Shown: in pieces, positions 9,465 to 17,631 of the stretch
Position numbering within the stretch: the first letter of the stretch is position 1
How the letters are laid out: the number at the start of each line of letters is the position of its first letter
Assembly (NCBI RefSeq): GCF_001026905.1
Contig: NZ_LAQL01000005.1
Coordinates: forward strand, 62,001 to 126,000
Length of the DNA: 64,000 bases
Origin: Kiloniella spongiae
GTDB lineage: Bacteria > Pseudomonadota > Alphaproteobacteria > Kiloniellales > Kiloniellaceae
Direction: 5' to 3'
The notes under the pieces: model-generated
What the model was told of the DNA's origin: nothing
What the model saw: the letters and a program-made list of their open reading frames with translations, nothing else
The model's database searches: none
Made by a program: the position numbers and the translations under genes

Positions 9465-10498
9465 AACGATACCTCGCGCCCCACAAGAACGTCCATAACC
9501 CTTTTACGGTTCAAGAGTCCTACAGGAGTATCTTCATCTGATGTCACAACAAAAGGCTTATCAGACTGCTCTATATCGTCCGCAATATCAGCAATCACAG
9601 TATCTTGAGTGACTGTTCCTGCAGTTGCAATCGTAGAATCATAGGCATCTTTTAATAAGCCTGCCGTCAGAACCTTTGCCCTTGGGATGTGTTGTGTAAA
9701 TTCAGCAACGTAGTCTGTTGCCGGATTCATCACCAGATCCTCTGGCGAGCCGATTTGTATAACCTTACCATCTTTCATGATCGCAATTCTGTCAGCAAGA
9801 CGAATAGCTTCATCGAAATCATGGGTTATGAAAACAATGGTTTTCTTGAGGACATTTTGCAAACGAATGAACTCGTCTTGCATTTCTCGGCGAATAAGCG
9901 GATCCAACGCAGAAAAAGGTTCATCCAGAAACCAGATTTCAGGTTCCACAGCAAGTGAGCGAGCAATACCTACCCGTTGTTGCTGTCCACCAGAAAGCTC
10001 TCGTGGATAATAGTTTTCCCGCCCAGACAAGCCGACAAGTTCAATTATTTCCTGCGCTTTCTTTTCTCGCTTATCTTTACTAATTCCCTGTATTTCCAAC
10101 GGGAATGCAACATTACCCAAAACAGTTAAGTGCGGTAACAAGGCAAAGTGCTGAAAGACCATCCCCATTTTATGGCGGCGGATCTCAATCATTTTATTAT
10201 CACTGGCTTTTAGCAGATCCTGCCCATCAAACAAAATCTCCCCATCTGTTGGTTCAATCAGACGGGAAAGGCAACGTACCAATGTTGATTTACCAGATCC
10301 AGACAACCCCATAATGACAAAGATTTCACCAGAATGAATATCTATATTTACATCCCGGACCCCTCCCACAAGATTGGCCGCCTTCAAATCACGTGAATTC
10401 GGTTTGTGATTATGCTTTACGAGAAAGTTCTTTGCGTCAGGGCCGAAAATCTTCCAGACACCACGGCATGACAATTTAACTGATGAGTTCATACCCAC
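9461..10498 (-). CDS. proV: Glycine betaine/proline ABC transporter ATPase
   Basis: The 345-residue ATPase has Walker A GLSGSGKST at 64-72, the signature LSGGQQQRV in the middle and Walker B FLDEPFSALDP after it. About 50 residues precede the usual ABC core, as in ProV/OpuAA, and the C-terminal part (about 275-345) resembles a CBS-type regulatory region, which in OpuA responds to ionic strength. The gene lies between the binding-protein gene and the fused permease and overlaps the latter by 4 bases. Substrate choice within the quaternary-amine group (glycine betaine, choline, proline betaine) cannot be read from the ATPase. Confidence 0.92.
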   Translation of the reverse strand: MGMNSSVKLSCRGVWKIFGPDAKNFLVKHNHKPNSRDLKAANLVGGVRDVNIDIHSGEIFVIMGLSGSGKSTLVRCLSRLIEPTDGEILFDGQDLLKASDNKMIEIRRHKMGMVFQHFALLPHLTVLGNVAFPLEIQGISKDKREKKAQEIIELVGLSGRENYYPRELSGGQQQRVGIARSLAVEPEIWFLDEPFSALDPLIRREMQDEFIRLQNVLKKTIVFITHDFDEAIRLADRIAIMKDGKVIQIGSPEDLVMNPATDYVAEFTQHIPRAKVLTAGLLKDAYDSTIATAGTVTQDTVIADIADDIEQSDKPFVVTSDEDTPVGLLNRKRVMDVLVGREVSL

Positions 10499-10568
10499 AG
10501 GACCTATACTGAAATAGTTTTACATTTTGATATTAAAGCCGCTCATTTTAAAAATTACGGCATTTAAA

Positions 10569-10625
10569 GATTGCTCAGAGACAGAGAGATGCAGGAAAGA
10601 ACCACCCTGCTACCTCTGAGCAATC
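10569..10625 (-). promoter_or_regulatory. Stem-loop between proX and proV
   Basis: GATTGCTCAGAG (10569-10580) and CTCTGAGCAATC (10614-10625) form a perfect 12-bp stem. A second short stem, GCAGG/CCTGC (10591-10595/10606-10610), sits inside it. The hairpin begins 6 bases after the proX stop and has no T run after it. It looks like an mRNA 3'-end stabiliser or partial terminator that keeps the binding protein more abundant than ATPase and permease. Confidence 0.7.
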
Positions 10626-10631
10626 GGCATC

Positions 10632-11588
10632 TTACTTAACCCAAGATGCCCAACGATCTTTATTTGCATCGACCCAGGTATTCACGACAGCATCCATATC
10701 TTTGCCATCAAGATCGACCTCAATAATCATCTGTGACATTTCATCATTAGAAATGTTAAAGCCTTCAATTGCTTTATGTGCACCAGGCCATTTATCTTTC
10801 ACACCAGACCACGCAACTTTCCAAACAGGTCCGGTGGGTTTACCACAGTCATAAGCAGCGTCTTCGTTCGATCCCCATGAGGGATCATTGTAACATTCTG
10901 CAGTATATTTGGGGAATTCAACCCACTCGCCTTCGAACTTTGCAGGTGCCCAGTGAGGGGCGTAAACCCACAACAACACGGGTGCTTTTCTTTGGTAGGC
11001 AGATTCAAGTTCAGCAAAAAGCGCGGCATCCGTCCCAGCGTGAATAACCTCAAAATCCATTTCAAGTGCTTCAACCCGCTCATCGTCAAAGCCACCCCAT
11101 GTCACTGGAGCACCTAGATAACGCCCCTTTGGTGCCGTCTCTGGCGTAGCGAAAGCCTCAGCACATTCATTGAGAGCTTCCCAATTCGGCAATCCGGGGC
11201 ACACTTCTTTCATATATGAAGGGTACCACCACTCTTCGATGGCCTGCATACCAGTCTCACCCAGGTTTTCGACTTTACCAGTTCCGACTGCTTCGTCCAT
11301 AGCCTCGCGACCTGTAGTTTCCCAAATCTCCATAGCCACATGAAGATCGCCTTCTTTAAGGCCTGCAAACTGAGCGATATAATCTGCTTGAACATATTCA
11401 ATATTGTAACCGGCTTTTTGAAGAACAGACCCCATGATCTTGGTTGTTAAGAGTTGTCCCGTCCAATCATGCAATGTGAGTTTAATAGGATCATTTGACT
11501 CAACATCAGCAAAAGAAGCTGTTGTTGTCATATTTGACAGCGCAAGACTTCCCAATAAAGCCAACGCAAACCGTGATGTTTTAATCAT
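10632..11588 (-). CDS. proX: Glycine betaine-type substrate-binding protein
   Basis: The 318-residue OpuAC/ProX-family periplasmic protein starts with a clear signal peptide (MIKTSRFALALLGSLALS...ASFA, cleavage near 27). The mature part opens with KLTLHDWTGQLLTTKIMGSVL, typical of quaternary-ammonium binding proteins, and is rich in Trp and Tyr (EEWWYPSYM, LLWVYAPHW, VTWGGF) that could build an aromatic cage for a trimethylammonium group. It is the first gene of the transport operon, with about 270 bases of non-coding DNA upstream and a stem-loop downstream. It should deliver betaine or choline to the permease. Confidence 0.9.
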   Translation of the reverse strand: MIKTSRFALALLGSLALSNMTTTASFADVESNDPIKLTLHDWTGQLLTTKIMGSVLQKAGYNIEYVQADYIAQFAGLKEGDLHVAMEIWETTGREAMDEAVGTGKVENLGETGMQAIEEWWYPSYMKEVCPGLPNWEALNECAEAFATPETAPKGRYLGAPVTWGGFDDERVEALEMDFEVIHAGTDAALFAELESAYQRKAPVLLWVYAPHWAPAKFEGEWVEFPKYTAECYNDPSWGSNEDAAYDCGKPTGPVWKVAWSGVKDKWPGAHKAIEGFNISNDEMSQMIIEVDLDGKDMDAVVNTWVDANKDRWASWVK

Positions 11589-11766
11589 AAACCTACTCCC
11601 TGTAAGGATTTCGAGTTTTTTTATTTTGATTTTTATATTTTAATATCCAAAAATATCAACATATATCATCAAAAGTCAACACAAAAACAACACCGCAAAC
11701 AGGAGCATTCATCCTTGCAGGTTGTTTTGTGGATTTTAAATGGCTGAATCAACGGCATACGAAAAA

Positions 11767-11790
11767 GCAGCTTGAAATATTCCAAGCTGC
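11767..11790 (-). terminator. Intrinsic terminator after the DeoR gene
   Basis: GCAGCTTG (11767-11774) and CAAGCTGC (11783-11790) form a perfect 8-bp stem. Read on the minus strand it is followed by TTTTTC, about 70 bases past the regulator's stop codon. Confidence 0.8.
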
Positions 11791-11860
11791 CTAAGCTATA
11801 AAATAGCTAACTTTGATACTGATCGCTACAACACTCTGCCAAAAGCGAGACAAAGCCCAA

Positions 11861-12622
11861 TTAGGAAGTTACAATGACTTCAACTTCAGCTTCTCGAAAA
11901 CAAGCCGACAATTCCGGATCAGGTTCACTGTTAGTGATCAAGATATCAATTACTTTTAAAGGTGCGACCTTAACCAGACGAGATCGATTAAATTTACTTT
12001 GATCGACCACAACAATTGTTTTTTGTGCCTGCTCCATAACAGTACGCGAAAACTCTGCCTCTTCCAGATGATCAACCATCAACCCCTTAACAGGATCCAG
12101 TCCACCAAGAGAAAGGACAGCATACTTCACGTCAAACTGCTTGATAAAAGCAATAGCTGAAGGTCCAAAAGCTGCAGCATCGTCGGCACGTAATTCCCCA
12201 CCGGCAATATAGACCCGGTTCCCATTTCGGGTTGCCAGTGCTCTAGCGGTTTCAACAGAGTTAGTCACCACAAGAAGGTTGGAATGTTCCTGCAGCGCAT
12301 GCGCAGCAATAGCAGTCGTACTTCCGGTATCCAGGATTAACGAATCCCCGCTCTGAATTATTTTGGAAAGCTCATGACCAATGCGTTGTTTGGCCTCATG
12401 GTTTTCAACCATCCTGTACTGAAAGGGAGGTTCATGTCCTTCGTCAGGGACAATGATGCCGCCATGCACTTTTTCAACCAGCCCAGCACTAACCATCGGC
12501 TTCACATCCCGACGAATGGTCTCATCAGAGACCGAAAACTGATCAGCAAGCTCAAGAATTGTACACAACCCTTTGAGTCGAACAGCTTTCAAGATCTCTT
12601 TTTGTCTTGTTGTTGAATGCAT
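11861..12622 (-). CDS. DeoR-family transcriptional regulator
   Basis: A 253-residue regulator with an N-terminal winged helix-turn-helix (about 5-58; FSVSDETIRRDVKPM is the recognition region and VEKVHGGI the wing). The C-terminal sensor domain is of the DeoR phosphosugar type (LDTGSTTAIAAHAL near 98-111, VTNSVETA, and DQSKFNR near the end). The family usually represses a neighbouring catabolic operon and is released by a phosphorylated metabolite. It lies directly upstream of the betaine operon on the same strand and has its own terminator. Control of that operon is plausible but not shown; a DeoR protein would be an unusual sensor for a pathway without sugar phosphates. Confidence 0.88.
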   Translation of the reverse strand: MHSTTRQKEILKAVRLKGLCTILELADQFSVSDETIRRDVKPMVSAGLVEKVHGGIIVPDEGHEPPFQYRMVENHEAKQRIGHELSKIIQSGDSLILDTGSTTAIAAHALQEHSNLLVVTNSVETARALATRNGNRVYIAGGELRADDAAAFGPSAIAFIKQFDVKYAVLSLGGLDPVKGLMVDHLEEAEFSRTVMEQAQKTIVVVDQSKFNRSRLVKVAPLKVIDILITNSEPDPELSACFREAEVEVIVTS

Positions 12623-12726
12623 GAAACTCGCTACCCTCTCTCAACTACCTAAGAGATAGGGTAATTCAAATCAAAAATCAAATTTTTGGATAGAAGGTAT
12701 CCTACTCAACAGTAGAGCATTTCTTA

Positions 12727-15243
12727 CTAGCGTCTCGCCTTGTTCATATTCTTTTTCGTTTTAGATGTGGGCTCAGCGATCAAAGGATCATCTGGCCAGT
12801 AATGACGGGGATATCGCCCCTTCATATCTTTTTTTACATCATGGTAGGTATTCGCCCAGAAACCAGCCAAATCGCTTGTAACTTGTAATGGTCGCCTTGC
12901 CGGAGATAACAAATGAAGACGCAAGGGAATACGCCCACCAAAAATTGAGGGTGTCACAGACAAACCAAAGAGTTCCTGAAGCCTGACTTCAAGAATAGGT
13001 AGCTTGGGGTCAATATAGTTAATTTTAGCTGTATTCCCAGTTGGAAGTTCAATTCGTTCTGGGAAATTTTCCTTCAAAAACTGGCGTTTATTCCAATCCA
13101 AAGACGAAAGTAAAATATTCTTGAGATCCAGCGCCTGCAAAGATTTGAGGGTCGTGACACCATCAAGATAAGGCAATAACCAAATTTCGAGACTTGAGAT
13201 CAATCCTGCTTCAGAAAAATCAGGCCAGTCCGCCTCCTCTGACAGCACACCCGCAGAGATAACCCGACGATAGAAGTGCTCAAACCCAACATCTGGCTCA
13301 AGGACCGTCAAGCCCTTACCACGCACCAACTGTACGATTTCCTGTTTGATTGCTTCCTGATCCGGCTCTTTAACCCGTATCGCCTTTAGAATGACTTCGC
13401 CACAACGCTCAACCCTCTCCCCAAGAAAAAGGCCTTTGGCTTCATCCAATCGTACCTGATCTTCCAATACAATGGTTTTAGCATGAAACTTACGAACTTG
13501 ACCTTCGGATACCTCAATAGCCTGGTAAACACGCGCAGAAGCACCTGCACCACCTATATTTGTCATAACCAGATAAGGTTTTGATGCCAAAGGATCCAGC
13601 TCATCCAATTCAGCTCCCTTGCCGCCAGATAGTTTAAAACGACCCGCTGTATTTTTACGCAGTTTTCCTATTCGGTCAGGATAGGCAAGGGACACGAGTC
13701 CTCCAGCATTCGTCGTATCAAATTCTTTATCCGGTGTGACGCCCAACGACCTGGCATACTGTTCTGCTGTGCGTTTGACTTGCTTCAAACGATAGGCATC
13801 AAATTCGAAGCCTTTATCTCTCGATTTCCTTGTAAAAGCGTCAATCCTGACCAAAAGATCGGCCCGTGTTCTATTTCCGCCTTGTTGCAAGATATCTCTT
13901 TCAGTTAGCAATCCCGCAATGAGACAGGCAAGCCACCCAGCGTCCTCTGCCTTTCCTGTAACAAGCATATGAGCAAGTCTTGGATGGACAGGAAGTCGAG
14001 ACATTTTCTTCCCATGAGCCGTAATGTGATCACTATGATCGATAGCCCCTAAAGATCGAAGTAACTCCAACGCCTGTTTCCACGATGATTTCGGCGGAAT
14101 TGTGCACCAGGATAATTCTTCAGGATCTGCCGCTCCCCAATTCAAAAGCTCTAGGACAAGCGAACATAAATCAGCCTCTTGAATTTCCGGCCTGTCCTGT
14201 AATGCCAGCGCTCCGTTCTGGGATTCTTGCCACAAACGATAACAAATACCAGGTTCTAATCGCCCAGCTCGACCAGCTCTTTGATCCGCTGACGCCCTTG
14301 AAACACGAATGGTTTCCAACCTTGTTAACCCCGATGAAGGATCAAATAGGGGACTACGTCGAAAGCCGCAGTCAACAATTATTCTGATGCCATCAATGGT
14401 TAAGCTTGTCTCTGCAATAGAGGTCGCCAAAACTACTTTACGCTGGCCACCTTTTACAGGCTCGATTGCTTTTCGTTGTTTCGCCATAGGCAAATCGCCG
14501 TAAAGAGGATAGATTTCAACGTTTGCCATCGTTTTTTTTGCCTTTAAGAGGCTCTCTACCCGCTTTATTTCTCCAACCCCAGGCAGGAAGGCAAGAATAC
14601 TTCCTCTTTCTTCTGCAAGAACCTCCTCTATCTTATCAGCCATATCAAAAGGAATATTCCGACGTTCAGTTTCTCGCCCGTATTTTATCTCAACAGGAAA
14701 GCTGCGCCCTTCGCTTGTAATAACGGGTGCATCACCCATCAAACGGGAAACCGCCTGCCCATCCAAGGTCGCCGACATAACCAAAATTCGAAGATCATCT
14801 CGAAGTGCGGCCTGAACCTCTAAACAAAGAGCAAGTCCCAAGTCTGCCTGCAAACTACGTTCGTGAAACTCATCAAAAATAACTAATCCAACACCGGATA
14901 ATTCAGGATCGTTTTGCAGCATTCGGGTTAAAATACCCTCAGTAACAACCTCAATCCTTGTTCTTGCGCTCACCTTTTTTTCCAGGCGGATACGATAACC
15001 GACGGTCTCACCAAGATCCTCGCCTAAAAGTTCGGCCATCCTTGTGGCTGCAGCTCGCGCAGCGAGACGCCTTGGTTCAAGCATGATTATTTTACTATCA
15101 CTAAGCCAATCGGATTGGAGAAGATGCAAGGGAACGCCGGTTGTCTTACCCGCACCTGGAGGAGCCTGAAGCACAAGCGATGCGTTTTCTGCAAATTTCT
15201 GCGCGATTTGTGGAAGAACAGAATCTATAGGTAAGCCAGTCAT
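12727..15243 (-). CDS. hrpB: ATP-dependent helicase HrpB
   Basis: The 838-residue DEAH-type helicase matches HrpB in length and order. Walker A APPGAGKT is at 27-34, the box II DEFH near 125, motif III SATLDG, motif VI QRAGRAGR near 320, then the helicase-associated HA2 domain and the HrpB-specific C-terminal domain ending in HYWPDDPL. HrpB is a nucleic-acid-dependent ATPase whose cellular substrate is not well defined. The gene is single and unrelated to its neighbours. It has no clear intrinsic terminator; only weak hairpins lie in the 100 bases before the DeoR gene. Confidence 0.95.
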   Translation of the reverse strand: MTGLPIDSVLPQIAQKFAENASLVLQAPPGAGKTTGVPLHLLQSDWLSDSKIIMLEPRRLAARAAATRMAELLGEDLGETVGYRIRLEKKVSARTRIEVVTEGILTRMLQNDPELSGVGLVIFDEFHERSLQADLGLALCLEVQAALRDDLRILVMSATLDGQAVSRLMGDAPVITSEGRSFPVEIKYGRETERRNIPFDMADKIEEVLAEERGSILAFLPGVGEIKRVESLLKAKKTMANVEIYPLYGDLPMAKQRKAIEPVKGGQRKVVLATSIAETSLTIDGIRIIVDCGFRRSPLFDPSSGLTRLETIRVSRASADQRAGRAGRLEPGICYRLWQESQNGALALQDRPEIQEADLCSLVLELLNWGAADPEELSWCTIPPKSSWKQALELLRSLGAIDHSDHITAHGKKMSRLPVHPRLAHMLVTGKAEDAGWLACLIAGLLTERDILQQGGNRTRADLLVRIDAFTRKSRDKGFEFDAYRLKQVKRTAEQYARSLGVTPDKEFDTTNAGGLVSLAYPDRIGKLRKNTAGRFKLSGGKGAELDELDPLASKPYLVMTNIGGAGASARVYQAIEVSEGQVRKFHAKTIVLEDQVRLDEAKGLFLGERVERCGEVILKAIRVKEPDQEAIKQEIVQLVRGKGLTVLEPDVGFEHFYRRVISAGVLSEEADWPDFSEAGLISSLEIWLLPYLDGVTTLKSLQALDLKNILLSSLDWNKRQFLKENFPERIELPTGNTAKINYIDPKLPILEVRLQELFGLSVTPSIFGGRIPLRLHLLSPARRPLQVTSDLAGFWANTYHDVKKDMKGRYPRHYWPDDPLIAEPTSKTKKNMNKARR

Positions 15244-15312
15244 AACAGGCTTATATCATCACTAACTCTGAGATATCTAGAACTTAGGCAAGAAAAGGAC
15301 TAGGCTATTATT

Positions 15313-15624
15313 TTACCCAGAGCTCCCCAGGCAATTAGCAGTTCCATTTACCTTACAATTAAAAAGCTTGATTGCTTCATCACCTTTTAAGCGCGCTTCG
15401 TCGGCAACACATTTTGACCAGATATCCAAGCTTTCAAGGAAGTAAGTCACTTCCTTTTTACAGCTTTTAAAATCTTTGGCGTCCAAAAACTGAATTTCGA
15501 TAAACTGATTTGTACATCGAGGCGGATCATAATTTGGCTTCTTGCATTCAGCCAGAACTGGTCCCGTCCATAATATCCCCCCAACAATCAGAGGAATAGA
15601 AGCTCTTCTTATAACACTCGACAT
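15313..15624 (-). CDS. Small secreted six-cysteine protein, unknown
   Basis: This 103-residue protein has a signal peptide (RRASIPLIVGGILWTGPVLA, cleavage about residue 25). The mature part of about 78 residues holds six cysteines (ECKK, RCTN, SCKK, KCVA, NCKV, NCLG), enough for three disulfides, so a small disulfide-stabilised periplasmic or secreted protein is likely. I do not recognise the family. It is a lone gene between hrpB and fdxA on the same strand, and nothing nearby suggests a partner. Confidence 0.65.
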   Translation of the reverse strand: MSSVIRRASIPLIVGGILWTGPVLAECKKPNYDPPRCTNQFIEIQFLDAKDFKSCKKEVTYFLESLDIWSKCVADEARLKGDEAIKLFNCKVNGTANCLGSSG

Positions 15625-15759
15625 ATCAATTTTTCCGTGACTTCAAAATGACAGGGAACCCACACAGTTCGTATGGCTACCCTCTCCTTGATACCCGAGA
15701 ATAGTAAAGGAAGCGATAATACCTTATGTCATCACAGTTTCTTATCTCTAGTCACAAGC

Positions 15760-15788
15760 AAAAAAGGCACCCAAATGGATGCCCCTTT
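15760..15788 (-). terminator. Intrinsic terminator after fdxA
   Basis: On the minus strand AAAGGGGCATCC...GGTGCC folds as a stem with one mismatch (GGCATCC against GGGTGCC) and is followed by TTTTTT. It lies about 20 bases past the fdxA stop. Confidence 0.7.
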
Positions 15789-15807
15789 AAAATCATCGGC
15801 GCTGACT

Positions 15808-16164
15808 TTATCCAACCTTTTTCTCGGCTTCCTGCCCACCAGGATTCGGACTGAAAAACTTTTCATACTTGCCAGTTACACCGTTGAATTCGTCGGCGTC
15901 AGCAGGAGGTTGCCCCTGCTCAGTGATATTCGGCCAGATCTCAGCGTATTTGGTGTTCATCTCCAGCCACTTCTCAGCTTCCGGATCGGTATCAGGCAAA
16001 ATCGCTTCTGCAGGACATTCCGGCTCGCAAACGCCGCAATCAATACATTCATCAGGGTGAATAACTAGTGTATTTTCCCCTTCATAGAAACAATCTACGG
16101 GGCAAACTTCGACACAATCCATGTATTTGCATTTAATGCAATTATCCGCAACGACATAAGTCAT
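15808..16164 (-). CDS. fdxA: Seven-iron ferredoxin FdxA
   Basis: The 118-residue protein starts with the FdxA signature [20 protein letters not shown]. Cysteines C9, C17 and C21 and the second cluster motif [12 protein letters not shown] fit a [3Fe-4S] plus [4Fe-4S] (7Fe) ferredoxin of about 110 residues. It is cytosolic and carries electrons at low potential. It lies about 50 bases after the DUF934 gene at the end of the sulfur-assimilation genes, so it is a reasonable electron donor for the siroheme reductase; FdxA also has other partners, so that pairing is inferred. A terminator follows. Confidence 0.93.
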   Translation of the reverse strand: MTYVVADNCIKCKYMDCVEVCPVDCFYEGENTLVIHPDECIDCGVCEPECPAEAILPDTDPEAEKWLEMNTKYAEIWPNITEQGQPPADADEFNGVTGKYEKFFSPNPGGQEAEKKVG

Positions 16165-16212
16165 AACGCACTCCAGTGATCAGCCAACAATTACTATGGC
16201 TGACAAATAAAA

Positions 16213-16746
16213 TCAGGACGCCTTGTGATAGCCAAGTTCTTTATGGCTCTCAATCAAACGCTTACGTAAAGAAGAAGCCGTCGCTTCCCCATCACCTGTG
16301 GGTTGATAGAACACGTTCACATCAGCCGATTTATTCCGTTTTAAAGAACGAAGCGTGGCTTCACTTTCAATTTTGAGCGTATCAAAACCACAGCGCTCCA
16401 TAAGCTGGATCTGATCATACAAAACATCACCGACTGCTCTGACTTCACCTTCAAACCCATAACGTTCTTTTAGAATGCGTGCATAGGAATAAGCTCTCCC
16501 ATCACCAAAAGCCGGAAAGTTCAATGCAACTAATGAGAGTTTATTTAAGTCATCTTCGATCAATTCGGGAGATTCATTGCTTTCAAGCAAAACACCAAGC
16601 TCGAGATCAAGACCGAGTAAAGCTTCTTTCTCACTCTGCCAGCGATCAAGCGATACAATGATAGAAACCCCGGCAGGAACTTCGGCTTCACTATCCAGTT
16701 TGATCCATTTATCAGCAACATGGCGTCCATCTTTTATGAGCGGCAT
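16213..16746 (-). CDS. DUF934 protein linked to sulfite reduction
   Basis: A 177-residue protein of the DUF934 family, which is commonly found beside cysH/cysI in proteobacteria. MPLIKDGRHVADKWIKLD is the typical N-terminus; I chose the ATG at 16746 because a GAGAAAAGAGAG purine tract precedes it and the 11-residue extension to 16779 is not family-like. The segment VALNFPAFGDGRAYSYARILKERYGFEGEVRAVGDVL is the conserved core. No cofactor motif or membrane segment is visible. Its biochemical role is unknown; context makes it an accessory of sulfite or APS reduction. It lies 114 bases after cysH on the same strand. Confidence 0.85.
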   Translation of the reverse strand: MPLIKDGRHVADKWIKLDSEAEVPAGVSIIVSLDRWQSEKEALLGLDLELGVLLESNESPELIEDDLNKLSLVALNFPAFGDGRAYSYARILKERYGFEGEVRAVGDVLYDQIQLMERCGFDTLKIESEATLRSLKRNKSADVNVFYQPTGDGEATASSLRKRLIESHKELGYHKAS

Positions 16747-16860
16747 TTTACTCTCTTTTCTCTTCAATCTGTTTGTCATGCTAGCCCGCCCTAAGAAATT
16801 CTTTTGGACTTATGCTAGCTATGGCTAGGTTAAACTCTTATCTAACAAAAGCCTGCGGGC

Positions 16861-17631
16861 TTATGCCGTTTTATTTCTTGCAGCGCCTGTATCAAGGAAG
16901 TGAATACCGCACTCCGTCTTGTCCTGATTTTTCCAGCGCCCGCTTCGTGGATCTTCACCCGCTTCGACCTTGTCGGTACACGGCATACATCCCACCGATG
17001 GATAGCCATCAGCTTCCAGAGGATGACGTGGCAGGTTATGCTTATTGAAATAAGCTGTAATCTCGTCACGCTCCCAATAGGCAAGCGGATTGATTTTGAT
17101 CCGGGAACCTTCAGCTTCGACGAGTTCCAGTTTGGCACGTGTCACAGACTGAAATCTCTTGCGCCCGGAAATCCAGGCATCAAGATCATCAAGCGCACGG
17201 TTCATCGGCTCAACCTTACGCACCCAACAGCACATATCCGTATCCTGATTCCAGAGAATACCTTTGGGATCTTTTTCAGAAAGCTTTGCTTCCTCTGGCA
17301 AGATTTGACGCACATCAGTTAACCCCAAAAACTCTGTCAACTGACGTCGATACCTATGCGTTTCACCAAACAATTTTCCCGTATCCATAAAGATTACGGG
17401 GGTGTTTGGATTAACCTGAGCAACGAGATGCAAAAGGATTGCTGACTCTGTCCCAAAAGAAGAGACAAGTGCAACACGGCCTTTAAATTCATCTTCAATT
17501 AGTCGGACAAGCGCATCATGGGTCGACAAATTCCGAACACTATCCAGCAATTCTGCTGCGCGGGATTTTGTCGTCTCCAGACGCTCTCGTGCGCTTCCTT
17601 CTTTTGGTAACAAGGTCGATGCCTTAAGCAT
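16861..17631 (-). CDS. cysH: Assimilatory APS (adenylylsulfate) reductase
   Basis: A 256-residue CysH-family protein. It has the pyrophosphate-binding SSFGTESA, the Cys pair in DMCCWVRKVEPMNRAL, a second pair in GCMPCT, and the C-terminal catalytic Cys in ECGIHF. The CC...CxxC set marks the [4Fe-4S] form that reduces adenylylsulfate directly rather than PAPS. The ATG at 17631 was preferred because it overlaps the cysI stop by 8 bases (ATGCTTAA); the longer 5' extension runs inside cysI. It converts APS to sulfite for the adjacent reductase. Confidence 0.92.
   Translation of the reverse strand: MLKASTLLPKEGSARERLETTKSRAAELLDSVRNLSTHDALVRLIEDEFKGRVALVSSFGTESAILLHLVAQVNPNTPVIFMDTGKLFGETHRYRRQLTEFLGLTDVRQILPEEAKLSEKDPKGILWNQDTDMCCWVRKVEPMNRALDDLDAWISGRKRFQSVTRAKLELVEAEGSRIKINPLAYWERDEITAYFNKHNLPRHPLEADGYPSVGCMPCTDKVEAGEDPRSGRWKNQDKTECGIHFLDTGAARNKTA

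Noticed and set aside
15673-16068. 131-codon plus-strand frame over fdxA
   Set aside because: Antisense to the well-supported ferredoxin gene; it also crosses the fdxA terminator.
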